A stretch of 37,372 bases of DNA from contig CATWUX010000004.1 of assembly GCA_958354085.1 (NCBI GenBank), positions 1 through 37,372 of the forward strand, written 5' to 3'. Below the pieces are notes generated by a model that made no database searches, had not been told where the DNA came from, and saw nothing but the letters and a program-made list of their open reading frames with translations. Below are positions 1 through 8,277 of the stretch, piece by piece. The DNA is from an uncultured Oscillospiraceae bacterium. Lineage in GTDB: Bacteria; Bacillota; Clostridia; Oscillospirales; Acutalibacteraceae. A program made the translations under genes and the position numbers. Position 1 is the first letter of the stretch; the number at the start of each line of letters is the position of its first letter.

Positions 1-334
1 CCGGATTGACCAGCGGCACAAATACCAGACTGCGGCCGATCAGCGCCTGCCGGAAATCCATATCGGCGATCCGGCCGTCCCGGTTCAGCGCAGCGCAAAT
101 ATCCTCGCACAGCCGCAACAGGACCAGCGCCGTGATCCATTCCTGCCCGTGAAAGGCGGCGGCATACAGGATCCTTTCCCGCCCGCCGCCGATAATCATG
201 CCGTAAATATCCCGCCCCAGCACGCTGCGCCCGATCGGCATCGCGTCCAGAAAATTATAGCGCCCGCGCAGCGCCTGCAGCAGCCCCCGCACCGTTCCCG
301 CATCGGCCGGCTGCGGCGTGGTGATGATGTCCAT
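1..334 (-). CDS. M14-family zinc carboxypeptidase, N-terminal part (cut by window edge)
   Basis: I translated this by hand from the ATG at 332-334 on the minus strand; 111 codons are visible and the rest lies beyond base 1. The protein shows the first M14 zinc-ligand signature, HGQE (residues about 65-68, H-x-x-E) in the context FHGQEWIT. About 40 residues later comes FVPLVNP, which in this family usually continues as NPDG. M14 enzymes remove C-terminal residues from peptides or cleave D-amino-acid-containing peptidoglycan stems; which applies here cannot be told. No signal peptide is visible, so a cytosolic gamma-D-glutamyl-meso-DAP-type peptidase is possible. It is divergent from the Nudix gene, with 117 bases between them. 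The second zinc histidine and the catalytic Glu lie outside the window. Confidence 0.75.
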   Translation of the reverse strand, partial: MDIITTPQPADAGTVRGLLQALRGRYNFLDAMPIGRSVLGRDIYGMIIGGGRERILYAAAFHGQEWITALVLLRLCEDICAALNRDGRIADMDFRQALIGRSLVFVPLVNP

Positions 335-451
335 GTCTTAAAACACCCCACTTTTTTGCTTTCCCCGGCGCAGGAAGGCTCCTGCCGCCTATAAAGGAAG
401 AGCTGATCTTCTCAGCGTTTCCTTACACTATATGAACAAGGAGCGTCACTT

Positions 452-997
452 ATGAATCTGACCGAACACACGCTTTCGCAGGAATACAAATTCAAAGGCC
501 GCATTATCAATCTGCGGGTGGATAAGGCGCAGCTGCCCAACGGGGCAACCGCCACCCGCGAGGTGGTCGAGCATCCGGGCGGCGTGTGCATCGCCGCACT
601 GACCGCGGAAAACGAGCTGCTGTTCGTGCGCCAGTTCCGTTACCCCTACGGCGAGGTGATCTCGGAGCTGCCGGCGGGCAAGCTGACGCCCGGCGAGGAT
701 CCGCTGGAATGCGGCAAACGCGAGCTGAAAGAGGAAACCGGCGCGGTCGCCGAGCGGTATGTGTCGCTCGGCAAGCTGTATCCCTCCCCCGGCTACTGCG
801 GCGAGATCATCTGGATGTATCTGGCGACCGGTCTGTCCTACGGCGAACAGAATCCCGACGAGGACGAATTTCTTGAAGTGGAGCGCATCCCGCTGGAGCA
901 GGCGGCACAGCTGGTGCTGGACAACCGCATCGACGACGCGAAAACGCAGGCGGCTGTACTCAAGGTCTATCTCCGCCACCTGCGCGGCGAATGTTAA
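452..997 (+). CDS. nudF: Nudix hydrolase, probable ADP-ribose pyrophosphatase
   Basis: This 181-residue protein matches ADP-ribose pyrophosphatases in length. It probably hydrolyses ADP-ribose or related nucleoside diphosphate sugars to AMP and ribose 5-phosphate in the cytosol. The complete Nudix box spans about residues 76-98: G76, E82, R90-E91-L92, E94-E95, G97, fitting GX5EX7REUXEEXGU, and it provides the Mg2+-binding glutamates. The upstream ELPAGKL sequence and the downstream LYPSPGYCGE sequence are typical of the ADP-ribose subgroup. The start is supported by AAGGAG at 438-443. The gene precedes tex by 24 bases and is probably cotranscribed with it. Exact substrate specificity is inferred from family resemblance. 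Confidence 0.88.
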   Translation: MNLTEHTLSQEYKFKGRIINLRVDKAQLPNGATATREVVEHPGGVCIAALTAENELLFVRQFRYPYGEVISELPAGKLTPGEDPLECGKRELKEETGAVAERYVSLGKLYPSPGYCGEIIWMYLATGLSYGEQNPDEDEFLEVERIPLEQAAQLVLDNRIDDAKTQAAVLKVYLRHLRGEC

Positions 998-1021
998 CCC
1001 ACACGACGAAAGGAAGCGACT

Positions 1022-3181
1022 ATGAACATTCTGGAAACCTTAACCGCCGAATTCCATCTGCGTCCCCAGCAGGTGGAAAACACGGTCAAGCTGATCGACG
1101 ACGGCAACACCATCCCCTTTATCGCCCGCTACCGCAAGGAGGTCACCGGATCGCTGGATGACCAGCTCCTGCGCGAGCTGTCCGAGCGGCTGACCTATCT
1201 GCGCAATCTCGATGAGCAGCGCGGCAAGGTGCGCGCCTCTATTGAGGAGCAGGGGGCGATGACGGAGGAGCTGTCCGCCGCTCTGGAAGCGGCGGCAACG
1301 CTCACCGAGATCGAGGATATTTACCGTCCCTATCGCCCCAAGCGCAAAACACGCGCCTCCATCGCCAAAGCCAAGGGGCTGGAACCGCTGGCGGACGCGC
1401 TGCTTGAACAAAAACGCGACAGCGCCGAGCCGCTGGTGCTTGCCGCCGCGTATATCAACGAGGAACTGGGCGTGGCGACCGCCGAAGAGGCGCTGCAGGG
1501 CGCACAAGATATTCTGGCGGAGCGCATCTCCGACGATGCGGGCGTGCGTAAACGCCTGCGCGTGGTGTGCATGGCGAACGGCGAGCTGGTCACCAAGGCC
1601 GCCAAAGAGGAGGACAGCGTGTACGCGATGTACAACGACTTCCGCGAGCCGCTGAGCAAGCTGGCGGGGCATCGTGTGCTGGCGATCAATCGCGGCGAAC
1701 GGGAGGGCTTCCTCAAGGTCGCGATCGACTTCGACCGCAGCAAGGCCATGCATATTTTGTGTTCCACCTATGTGCGGGACGGCTCCCCCTGCACCGCCGC
1801 AGTGCAGGCCGCGGCGGAGGATGCATACGACCGGCTGATTTTTCCGTCGGTCGAGCGCGAGCTGCGCAGCGACATCACCGAGACCGCCAGCGACGCGGCG
1901 ATCAAGGTGTTTTCGCTCAATCTCCGGCACCTGCTCATGCAGCCGCCGGTCAAGGGTCATGTCACTATCGGTCTGGATCCCGGCTACCGCACCGGCTGCA
2001 AGGTGGCGGTCGTGGACGGCACCGGTAAGGTGCTGGACACCGGCGTGATCTATCCCGTGCCGCCGCACAACAAAGTCGAACAGGCAAAAGAGATCCTCAA
2101 AAAATTCATCCGCACTTATAACGTCGAGATGTTCGCCATCGGCAACGGCACCGCCTCGCACGAAACCGAGGTGTTCACCGCCGAGCTGATCCGCGAGCTG
2201 GGCACCGGACTGTCGTACATGGTGGTCAGCGAGGCGGGCGCGTCGGTCTATTCCGCCTCCAAACTGGCGGCGGAGGAGTTCCCGGATTATGATGTTTCGC
2301 TGCGCTCCGCCGTGTCCATCGCCCGGCGCTTGCAGGATCCGCTGGCGGAGCTGGTTAAGATCGACCCGAAGGCGATCGGCGTGGGGCAGTATCAGCACGA
2401 TATGCCGCAGAATCATCTTTCCGAGGCGCTGGACGGCGTGGTTGAGGGCTGTGTGAACGCGGTCGGCGTGGATCTGAACACCGCGTCTGCGCCGCTGCTG
2501 TCCCGTATTGCGGGCATCAACGGCACCGTCGCCAAAAATATCGTCGCTTACCGGCAGGAGAACGGCGCGTTTACCTCCCGCGCACAGCTGAAAAAGGTTC
2601 CCAAGCTCGGGCCGAAGGCGTTTGAGCAGTGCGCCGGCTTCCTGCGGGTGGCGGAAAGCCAAAACGTGCTGGACAACACCGCCGTGCATCCCGAAAGTTA
2701 CGACGCGGCGAACGCGCTGTTGTCGCTGTGCGGTTATTCCGCCGCCGACGTGAAAAACGGCGCGGTCGGTGATCTGTCGCAGCGCGTGGAGGCGCAGGGC
2801 GCGGATAAGCTGGCGGCTAAGCTCGGCATCGGCGAGCCGACGCTGCGGGATATTGTGGCAGAGCTGCAGCGCCCCGGCCGCGACCCGCGCGACGAGCTGC
2901 CGCCGCCGCTGCTGCGCACCGACGTGATGGGCATGGAGGATCTCAAGCCCGGCATGGAGCTGACCGGCACCGTGCGCAACGTCATCGACTTCGGTGCGTT
3001 CATCGATATCGGCGTGCATCAGGACGGGCTTGTCCACATCTCGCAGATCACCAACCGCTTCATCAAGCACCCCTCCGAGGTGCTCAAAATCGGCGACGTG
3101 GTCAAGGTGTGGGTGCTGTCGGTGGACGTGCCGAAAAAGCGTATCGCGCTGACCATGCGCGCGCCCAAGGAGAAAGCATGA
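1022..3181 (+). CDS. tex: Tex-family RNA-binding transcription accessory protein
   Basis: The 719-residue protein has the length and domain order of Tex/YhgF: an N-terminal helical Tex domain (about 1-190, with IPFIARYRKE), a YqgF/RuvX-like RNase H-fold domain starting near TIGLDPGYRTG (about 315-450), a helix-hairpin-helix region (about 490-570), and a C-terminal S1 RNA-binding domain (about 640-710). Tex proteins bind nucleic acid and affect transcription and RNA turnover; the RNase H-like domain is usually considered catalytically inactive. AAGGAAG at 1010-1016 supports the ATG. The stop codon overlaps the start of the phosphatase gene (ATGA), which points to translational coupling. A 676-residue antisense open frame inside this gene is a shadow caused by high GC. 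Confidence 0.95.
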   Translation: MNILETLTAEFHLRPQQVENTVKLIDDGNTIPFIARYRKEVTGSLDDQLLRELSERLTYLRNLDEQRGKVRASIEEQGAMTEELSAALEAAATLTEIEDIYRPYRPKRKTRASIAKAKGLEPLADALLEQKRDSAEPLVLAAAYINEELGVATAEEALQGAQDILAERISDDAGVRKRLRVVCMANGELVTKAAKEEDSVYAMYNDFREPLSKLAGHRVLAINRGEREGFLKVAIDFDRSKAMHILCSTYVRDGSPCTAAVQAAAEDAYDRLIFPSVERELRSDITETASDAAIKVFSLNLRHLLMQPPVKGHVTIGLDPGYRTGCKVAVVDGTGKVLDTGVIYPVPPHNKVEQAKEILKKFIRTYNVEMFAIGNGTASHETEVFTAELIRELGTGLSYMVVSEAGASVYSASKLAAEEFPDYDVSLRSAVSIARRLQDPLAELVKIDPKAIGVGQYQHDMPQNHLSEALDGVVEGCVNAVGVDLNTASAPLLSRIAGINGTVAKNIVAYRQENGAFTSRAQLKKVPKLGPKAFEQCAGFLRVAESQNVLDNTAVHPESYDAANALLSLCGYSAADVKNGAVGDLSQRVEAQGADKLAAKLGIGEPTLRDIVAELQRPGRDPRDELPPPLLRTDVMGMEDLKPGMELTGTVRNVIDFGAFIDIGVHQDGLVHISQITNRFIKHPSEVLKIGDVVKVWVLSVDVPKKRIALTMRAPKEKA

Positions 3182-3648
3182 GCCGGGAGGAAAAGCGCGT
3201 GCAGCGCATCCTTTTTGTGTGCCACGGCAACATTTGCCGTTCGCCGATGGCGGAATTTGTTCTGCGGGATATGGCGGAAAAGCGCGGCATCCGCGACCGG
3301 CTGATCGTCGCTTCCGCCGCCACCAGCGCCGAAGAGCTGGGCAATCCCGTGCATCCCGGCACGCGCCGCCTGCTGGCGGGGCTGGGCATCTCCACAGCCG
3401 GCAAAACGGCCGTGCAGCTTACGCGTGCGGATTACGAGCGCTGGGATTGGCTGCTCGGGATGGACAGCCGCAACCTGCGCAATATGCAGCACATTCTGGG
3501 CGGCGATCCCGCCGGCAAGGTGCGTTTGCTGCTGGATTTTACCGCGCATCCCCGCGACATCGCCGATCCATGGTACACCGGAGATTTTGACGCGACCTAT
3601 GCGGACGTACGGGAGGGCTGCGCCGCTCTGCTCGACCGCTTATTTTAA
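3178..3648 (+). CDS. Low-molecular-weight protein-tyrosine phosphatase
   Basis: I chose the ATG at 3178, which overlaps the tex stop (ATGA) and follows AAGGAG about 10 bases upstream. A longer open frame starting inside tex has no support. The resulting 156 residues match the normal LMW-PTP length. The phosphate loop is at C15-HGNIC-R21-S, the CX5R signature in its usual VCxGNxCRSP context near the N-terminus. The general-acid loop DPWYTGDF lies near residue 128. Such enzymes dephosphorylate tyrosine (sometimes arginine) residues in the cytosol, often acting with bacterial tyrosine kinases. No kinase gene is visible nearby. It ends the plus-strand run just before a strong hairpin. Confidence 0.93.
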   Translation: MSREEKRVQRILFVCHGNICRSPMAEFVLRDMAEKRGIRDRLIVASAATSAEELGNPVHPGTRRLLAGLGISTAGKTAVQLTRADYERWDWLLGMDSRNLRNMQHILGGDPAGKVRLLLDFTAHPRDIADPWYTGDFDATYADVREGCAALLDRLF

Positions 3649-3683
3649 AAAGAGGCTGTATCCCATCGGGATACAGCCTCTTT
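3649..3683. terminator. Bidirectional rho-independent terminator
   Basis: A perfect 16-bp stem (3649-3664 with 3668-3683) and a 3-base loop lie between two convergent genes, the phosphatase (plus) and the beta-galactosidase (minus). On the minus strand the stem is followed by a T-run (TTTTTAAAATAAG, counting the end of the stem). On the plus strand it ends in CTCTTTC. One hairpin therefore probably ends both transcripts. Confidence 0.88.
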
Positions 3684-3699
3684 CTGTACAGTTTCGTTA

Positions 3700-6696
3700 T
3701 TACTGTTTTCCGTCCACCGGAGCAAGCGTCAGCGCGAAATGCAGCTGCGCCGCATCCAGACGATAGGGTTTCAGCAGCTCCGGGCCGCAGCTGTTGGAGC
3801 CGACACCGCTTTGCTGCATGTCCAGACACCACACGGTCTCCCCGCACGGCTCCAGCTCATAGGCGTGTGCTTTTTTCGCCAGCTCCTCCTGCGTATACGG
3901 CGATACGTTGACCGCAAACGGTTGCCGGGAGGTCGCCCGCCAGCCGAAACCGTCCGCCGCCGTCACCGCCGCGTTGTCGCAGCCGGTGTGGCTGCCGTTT
4001 TCCTGCGGCTTCAGATAATTCTCATGCTGCGCCGCCACCGAGGACGCATACCAGCCGTATTGCGACGCATGGTGCTTATCCACATAGCTTTCATAGGGCC
4101 CGAAGCCGCGATAAGCGAAGCGGTTCAGCGCCGCGGGCAGGAACAGCCGCACACCGAAGCGCGGCAGGAAGGCCATCTGCGTGTCTCTGTCCGCGTCCAC
4201 CTCCAGCGCGGCCCGTCCGTCCGCGCCGATCGTCCATTTCACCGTCATCGTGAGAATACGCTGCCGGGCGACCGCCGCCAGTGACAGCTCCGTCGTCACG
4301 ACCGCCAGTCCGTTTTCCACCGCCGCCGTCATCGCATACACGCGCGGCTGGGCACGGTCATATCCCGCCTCCCGCCATGCGTAGGAAATGCCGCAGTCAT
4401 TGTCGGTCGGCGCGCGCCAGAGGTTCCACTCCATCGGCCGCGTGAGCAGCGCGCGGTTTTGCACCGCCGCCTCGCACATCAGCCCGGTGCGCCTGCTGAA
4501 CGAGTACCGAAACGTTTCACCCTCTACCACAAAGGCGGCCGGCGTTTCCTGAACCCGGACAGCGCCCGCCGTCAGCTCCGGCAGCGCCTCCGGCGCATCC
4601 AACAGCAGCAGCTGGTCAAAGCCTAGCACATGGCCGGCCTTCGTCAGCGGGGCATCGGCCTTTTGCCGATAGGTGAGGGTCAGATACCACCGCCCGCTGT
4701 CCGGCTCCGGCAGCGTCAGCGGTACAAAGGCGCTCGTATGCGGTGCAATCGCGGGCAGCTCCAGCGTCCCGCTCGCCAGACAGTCGCCGTTCTTGGTCAG
4801 CGAATACTCCACTGTCAGATACGCGGATAAATCGGTAAAATCCAATTCGTTCGTGAGCCGCACGCTGTTTTGCTCCCAAACGGCGCGTGCCGGGCGGATG
4901 ACGTTCTTGTATTCCCGCAGGCCGGTGTGCGGCGTGCGGTCGGGGTAGACCAGTCCGTCCATACAGAAATTGCCGTCGTGCGGGAACTCGCCGAAATCCC
5001 CGCCGTAGAAATATTTCGGCCTGCCGTCCGCCGTGCGGCCCATATATATCGCGTGATCGCACCATTCCCAGACAAAGCCGCCGCAGAAGCCGGGATATTT
5101 CCGCATCCGCGCATAATAATCCTCGATGTCGCCGGGGCCGTTGCCCATGGCGTGCACATATTCGCACAGCACCATCGGCGTTTTCGCCGTTTCGGGATCG
5201 GCAAAATAGTCGTCGATAAAGTCCGTACCCGGATACATCCGGCTGTAAACATCCAGCATGGAAACGTCGTTGACATACCCCTCTGCATGATAAATACTGC
5301 TTTCGTATTGCAGCAGGCGGGTGGGATCGGTTTGTTTTACCCAGCGGCCGGCGGCCTCAAAATTCACGCCATAGCCGGATTCGTTGCCCAGCGACCACAT
5401 GGCGACCGCCGCGCAGTTTTTGTCCCGCATGACGCAGCGCTGCACACGGTCAAGCACCATCGCGCCAAAGCGCGTATCCTGCGCCAAGGCGCAGAACTTG
5501 TGCGTCCAATCCTGCGGCCCGACCACCATCTGCGCGCCGTGGGACTCAACGTCCGCCTCCGCGATCATATAGAAGCCGTATTCGGCGCACAGCTGCGGAA
5601 ACCACGGCGCGTTGGGGTAATGGCTGGTGCGGATCGCGTTGATGTTGTGCTCCTTCATCAGCCGCAGATCACGCAGCGCCTGTTCGCGGGAGATGGCATA
5701 GCCGGTGACCGGATCGCTGTCGTGACGGTTCACGCCGCGGAACAGCACCGGTGCGCCGTTCCACAGCACAACGCCGTCCTTTACCTCCACCCTGCATACA
5801 CCGACTCGTTGGGCGATCGTCTCTCCCGCGGTTTCCAGCAGCAGGGTATACTGTACCGGATGCTCTGCGCTCCACAGCGCCGGCGCGTCCAGCGTGAAAG
5901 CAGCCTCGCCCGTGTCCGAGGTCTGTGATGACAGCCGGCTTCCGTCCGGCGCCAGCAGCGTACAGGTCACGGCCAGCGGCGCGGTGGCGTCCCAGCACAC
6001 CCGTATCTCGCCCCGCGTACAGTCTTCGCACAGCGGCGTCGTCACCGTAAAATCGTGGATATGCGCCGTCGGACGGCGCAGCAGGTAGACATCGCGGAAA
6101 ATGCCGGACATACGAAACTTATCCTGATCCTCAAAGTAGCTGCCGGCACACCATTTGAATACCAGCACGCACAGCCGGTTTTCTCCCGCCTGTACAAAAT
6201 CGGTCACATCAAATTCACTGGTGGAATGCGATACCTGACTGAACCCGACGAACGCGCCGTTGATCCAGACGAAATAGCAGGAATCCACGCCTTCAAAATT
6301 CAGGTACAGCCGATCCCCGCCCAGCTCCGGCAGTGAAAACATGCGCCGGTAGACGCCGCAGGGGTTATCTTCCGGCACAAACGGCGGGTCATACGGAAAC
6401 GGGTAGTTGACATTGGTATATTGGTGCCGGTCAAAGCCATGGTTTTGCCAAACCGAGGGAACAGGGAGAGTCACCGCCTGCGAATCCTGGTCGGCTTCCC
6501 AAAAAGCCTCGGGCAGCTCCTGTGCGCACGGATAATACCGGAACGCCCAATCGCCGCTGAGCAGCTGGCAGCGGGAAGAAACCGCCGGCCGTTCCCGCGC
6601 CTCCGCTGCGTTGGCACAGGGCATATAATACGCCCGGTTACTCAGCGTCCCCACATGCAGCTGAGTAAGGTCTTCATAGTAGGCTTTAAAATTCAT
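3700..6696 (-). CDS. lacZ: GH2 beta-galactosidase, LacZ type
   Basis: This 998-residue protein has the full LacZ-type architecture: a sugar-binding jelly roll (about 40-215), an immunoglobulin-like domain, a TIM barrel (about 315-600), a further beta domain and a C-terminal small-chain domain. The acid/base Glu is in WSLGNES (about E439), and the nucleophile is in CEYVHAMGN (about E512). I start at the ATG at 6696, with AAAGGTGG about 10 bases upstream; an in-frame ATG nine codons earlier has no ribosome binding site. There is no signal peptide, so it is cytosolic and would hydrolyse imported beta-galactosides. It has its own extended -10 promoter and terminator, separate from the big operon that ends just upstream. 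Other GH2 activities on arabinopyranosides or galactofuranosides cannot be excluded. Confidence 0.9.
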   Translation of the reverse strand: MNFKAYYEDLTQLHVGTLSNRAYYMPCANAAEARERPAVSSRCQLLSGDWAFRYYPCAQELPEAFWEADQDSQAVTLPVPSVWQNHGFDRHQYTNVNYPFPYDPPFVPEDNPCGVYRRMFSLPELGGDRLYLNFEGVDSCYFVWINGAFVGFSQVSHSTSEFDVTDFVQAGENRLCVLVFKWCAGSYFEDQDKFRMSGIFRDVYLLRRPTAHIHDFTVTTPLCEDCTRGEIRVCWDATAPLAVTCTLLAPDGSRLSSQTSDTGEAAFTLDAPALWSAEHPVQYTLLLETAGETIAQRVGVCRVEVKDGVVLWNGAPVLFRGVNRHDSDPVTGYAISREQALRDLRLMKEHNINAIRTSHYPNAPWFPQLCAEYGFYMIAEADVESHGAQMVVGPQDWTHKFCALAQDTRFGAMVLDRVQRCVMRDKNCAAVAMWSLGNESGYGVNFEAAGRWVKQTDPTRLLQYESSIYHAEGYVNDVSMLDVYSRMYPGTDFIDDYFADPETAKTPMVLCEYVHAMGNGPGDIEDYYARMRKYPGFCGGFVWEWCDHAIYMGRTADGRPKYFYGGDFGEFPHDGNFCMDGLVYPDRTPHTGLREYKNVIRPARAVWEQNSVRLTNELDFTDLSAYLTVEYSLTKNGDCLASGTLELPAIAPHTSAFVPLTLPEPDSGRWYLTLTYRQKADAPLTKAGHVLGFDQLLLLDAPEALPELTAGAVRVQETPAAFVVEGETFRYSFSRRTGLMCEAAVQNRALLTRPMEWNLWRAPTDNDCGISYAWREAGYDRAQPRVYAMTAAVENGLAVVTTELSLAAVARQRILTMTVKWTIGADGRAALEVDADRDTQMAFLPRFGVRLFLPAALNRFAYRGFGPYESYVDKHHASQYGWYASSVAAQHENYLKPQENGSHTGCDNAAVTAADGFGWRATSRQPFAVNVSPYTQEELAKKAHAYELEPCGETVWCLDMQQSGVGSNSCGPELLKPYRLDAAQLHFALTLAPVDGKQ

Positions 6697-6741
6697 TCGT
6701 TCATTTCCACCTTTCGGTTGCAAATTTCCGGATATACCCGT

Positions 6742-6750
6742 ATTGTACCA
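6742..6750 (-). promoter_or_regulatory. Extended -10 promoter element for the GH2 gene
   Basis: On the minus strand this reads TGGTACAAT, a TGn extended -10 followed by a 5/6 match to TATAAT. No good -35 hexamer is seen; the expected place holds a pyrimidine-rich tract. The implied leader to the start at 6696 is about 40 bases. Confidence 0.5.
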
Positions 6751-6898
6751 TATTTTTTAAAAAAAGAAAGAGCAAAATTGACTCTCTGTATTGATGACCG
6801 GATATTGATAGGCAAACACGGGAAATCGCCATTACGCCTTAGCCGCCGCGCGAAAGGAATAGCGAATCGTATCACTTCAGACTTTTTTCAAAAACTGT

Positions 6899-6938
6899 AA
6901 AAACGCAGGCGCCATTTCATTCAAAATGGCGCCTGCGT
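6899..6938 (-). terminator. Rho-independent terminator closing the long minus-strand operon
   Basis: A perfect 15-bp, GC-rich stem (6903-6917 with 6924-6938) has a 6-base loop. On the minus strand it is followed by TTTTTACAG. It lies about 95 bases after the stop codon of the last BNR lipoprotein gene and before the GH2 promoter. It is the only clear T-tailed terminator seen on the minus strand between here and 30241. Confidence 0.88.
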
Positions 6939-7033
6939 CAAAGCGGTTACATGGGATTTATTCGGTGGTCTCTTGGAGCTTTGCAAGCTTGGATGAACGG
7001 ATTTTCACGGCTGTAAGCCGGCGGCAAAAGCGG

Positions 7034-8272
7034 TTAAGAAACGGGTGGCACCAGCTTGTCGAGCAAAATCCGGCGCATACGAATCGAGTTGCTAGGATAA
7101 TTGGTGCTGGTAACGGCGTAAGCATAGTTTCCGTGTACAGCGACTCCGTTCCAAAAGCTGTTATAAATCGGAGGCGTTTCAAACACATCGTAAACCTCGC
7201 CCCAATTTTCCGTTTGGTCCAGCGCTTCCCCCGTATCGCCCAACGAGATCATCACTCGCATCGTCTGGAACGCATCGCCGGCGGTATTGGCCTTTTCATC
7301 CGTTTGAAAGCCGCAGAAAATACGGCCATTTGGCAGGGTAACCAGCGCCGGGCCGGAGTCCTTTCGCCCCAAAACCGATGGGCTGTGCAGCAAATTGCCG
7401 CGGCCGCTGACAATGCTGGTATCCCATGTCAGCCCGTCGTCCGACAGCTTATAGCGTAAAACAAACGGGTATTTCCCGCCGGTGTTGTTTGCCTCATAGG
7501 CTACCATCCAGCGTCCATCCTTCAGCTGTGTGATCGCCGGCATTCCGTCACGGGAACCGGAGTTCATGCCGTTGCAAACGATCGTGCGGTTCTTCCATTC
7601 ACCGTCAATCCACTGTATATACTCAATGTTTTGATAAGCTAAACTGGTTACAGCCGGCTGATGCGTTCCGTCTGCCGTTTTCCCAACGCCCAGCTCTGCC
7701 AGTTCGCCTACCGCATCGTTGGCATAAAAAATCGTTGGTACGCCGCCGATATTCACGAAGCACGGTTCATATACCCCGCCCGCGTTGTTTTCATAGGCGA
7801 TCACCGTGGAGTGATTCTCCCATGTATACCCGTTATCGTGGCTGACACTGACTTTGATGGCGGTATGCCGCGGTGTCGTTTCCGCTTTGCCGTCCGCTCC
7901 AATATTCGCGCGATAGGCAAGCAGAATATCGCCGTTCTCCAGCTGATACATCGTGCCGTTGGCACAAATGCGATCCGGCGTATCGCTGACAACGGTATCG
8001 CGAGACCAGGTCAGCCCATCGTCCGTGCTGCGCACCACTTTGATCACGCTGTATCCGCCGTTATCGTCATTCGCGTCAAAGCTGCACAGCAGCGTATTGT
8101 CCGCTAATGTGTATAACCGCGGGCAGGCGACTCCGCCGCGCTTTTTGGATTCATAAACGGAAATCACCTTTTCTTCCCAAACATCTTCGGGATCCTTTTG
8201 CACCTTTTCGGCGCATCCGGACAAACTCATTAACATCATGATTATCACCCAAATTGTACAAAGCCTTCTCAT
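7034..8272 (-). CDS. BNR/Asp-box six-bladed propeller lipoprotein (candidate GH93-like exo-arabinanase)
   Basis: I start at the ATG at 8272, which follows GGAG by 8 bases. A GTG at 8281 would sit on the previous gene's stop with no binding site. The 412-residue product has a lipobox (LSGC, Cys20) and then a sialidase-like propeller. Asp boxes appear at about 82-89 (STDDGLTW), 144-151 (SHDNGYTW) and 277-283. The RIP motif expected of GH33 sialidases near the first blade is not seen; the equivalent place reads ACPRLYTL. Conserved with its neighbour are Glu in GVYEP (about 169), QNIEY (about 217) and AYEAN (about 260). GH93 exo-arabinanases share this fold and use two glutamates, and the locus is arabinose-directed, so GH93-like activity is a reasonable inference. 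It is about 50-60% identical by eye to the gene just upstream. Confidence 0.7.
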   Translation of the reverse strand: MRRLCTIWVIIMMLMSLSGCAEKVQKDPEDVWEEKVISVYESKKRGGVACPRLYTLADNTLLCSFDANDDNGGYSVIKVVRSTDDGLTWSRDTVVSDTPDRICANGTMYQLENGDILLAYRANIGADGKAETTPRHTAIKVSVSHDNGYTWENHSTVIAYENNAGGVYEPCFVNIGGVPTIFYANDAVGELAELGVGKTADGTHQPAVTSLAYQNIEYIQWIDGEWKNRTIVCNGMNSGSRDGMPAITQLKDGRWMVAYEANNTGGKYPFVLRYKLSDDGLTWDTSIVSGRGNLLHSPSVLGRKDSGPALVTLPNGRIFCGFQTDEKANTAGDAFQTMRVMISLGDTGEALDQTENWGEVYDVFETPPIYNSFWNGVAVHGNYAYAVTSTNYPSNSIRMRRILLDKLVPPVS

Positions 8273-8277
8273 TTTTC

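Larger units (their letters stand above)
6697..7033. other. Intergenic region between BNR lipoprotein gene and GH2 gene
   Basis: This 337-base stretch holds the operon terminator (6899-6938), then an AT-rich segment with the GH2 extended -10 element (6742-6750) and leader. No convincing gene is seen; the short open frames on both strands lack ribosome binding sites and recognisable sequence. Confidence 0.7.

Noticed and set aside
1040..3070. 676-codon open frame on the minus strand inside tex
   Set aside because: It is an antisense shadow of a clearly recognised gene in GC-rich sequence, with no ribosome binding site and no recognisable domain.
4870..5928. 352-codon open frame on the plus strand inside the GH2 gene
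   Set aside because: Antisense to a well-supported beta-galactosidase with catalytic motifs; its translation has no recognisable sequence.
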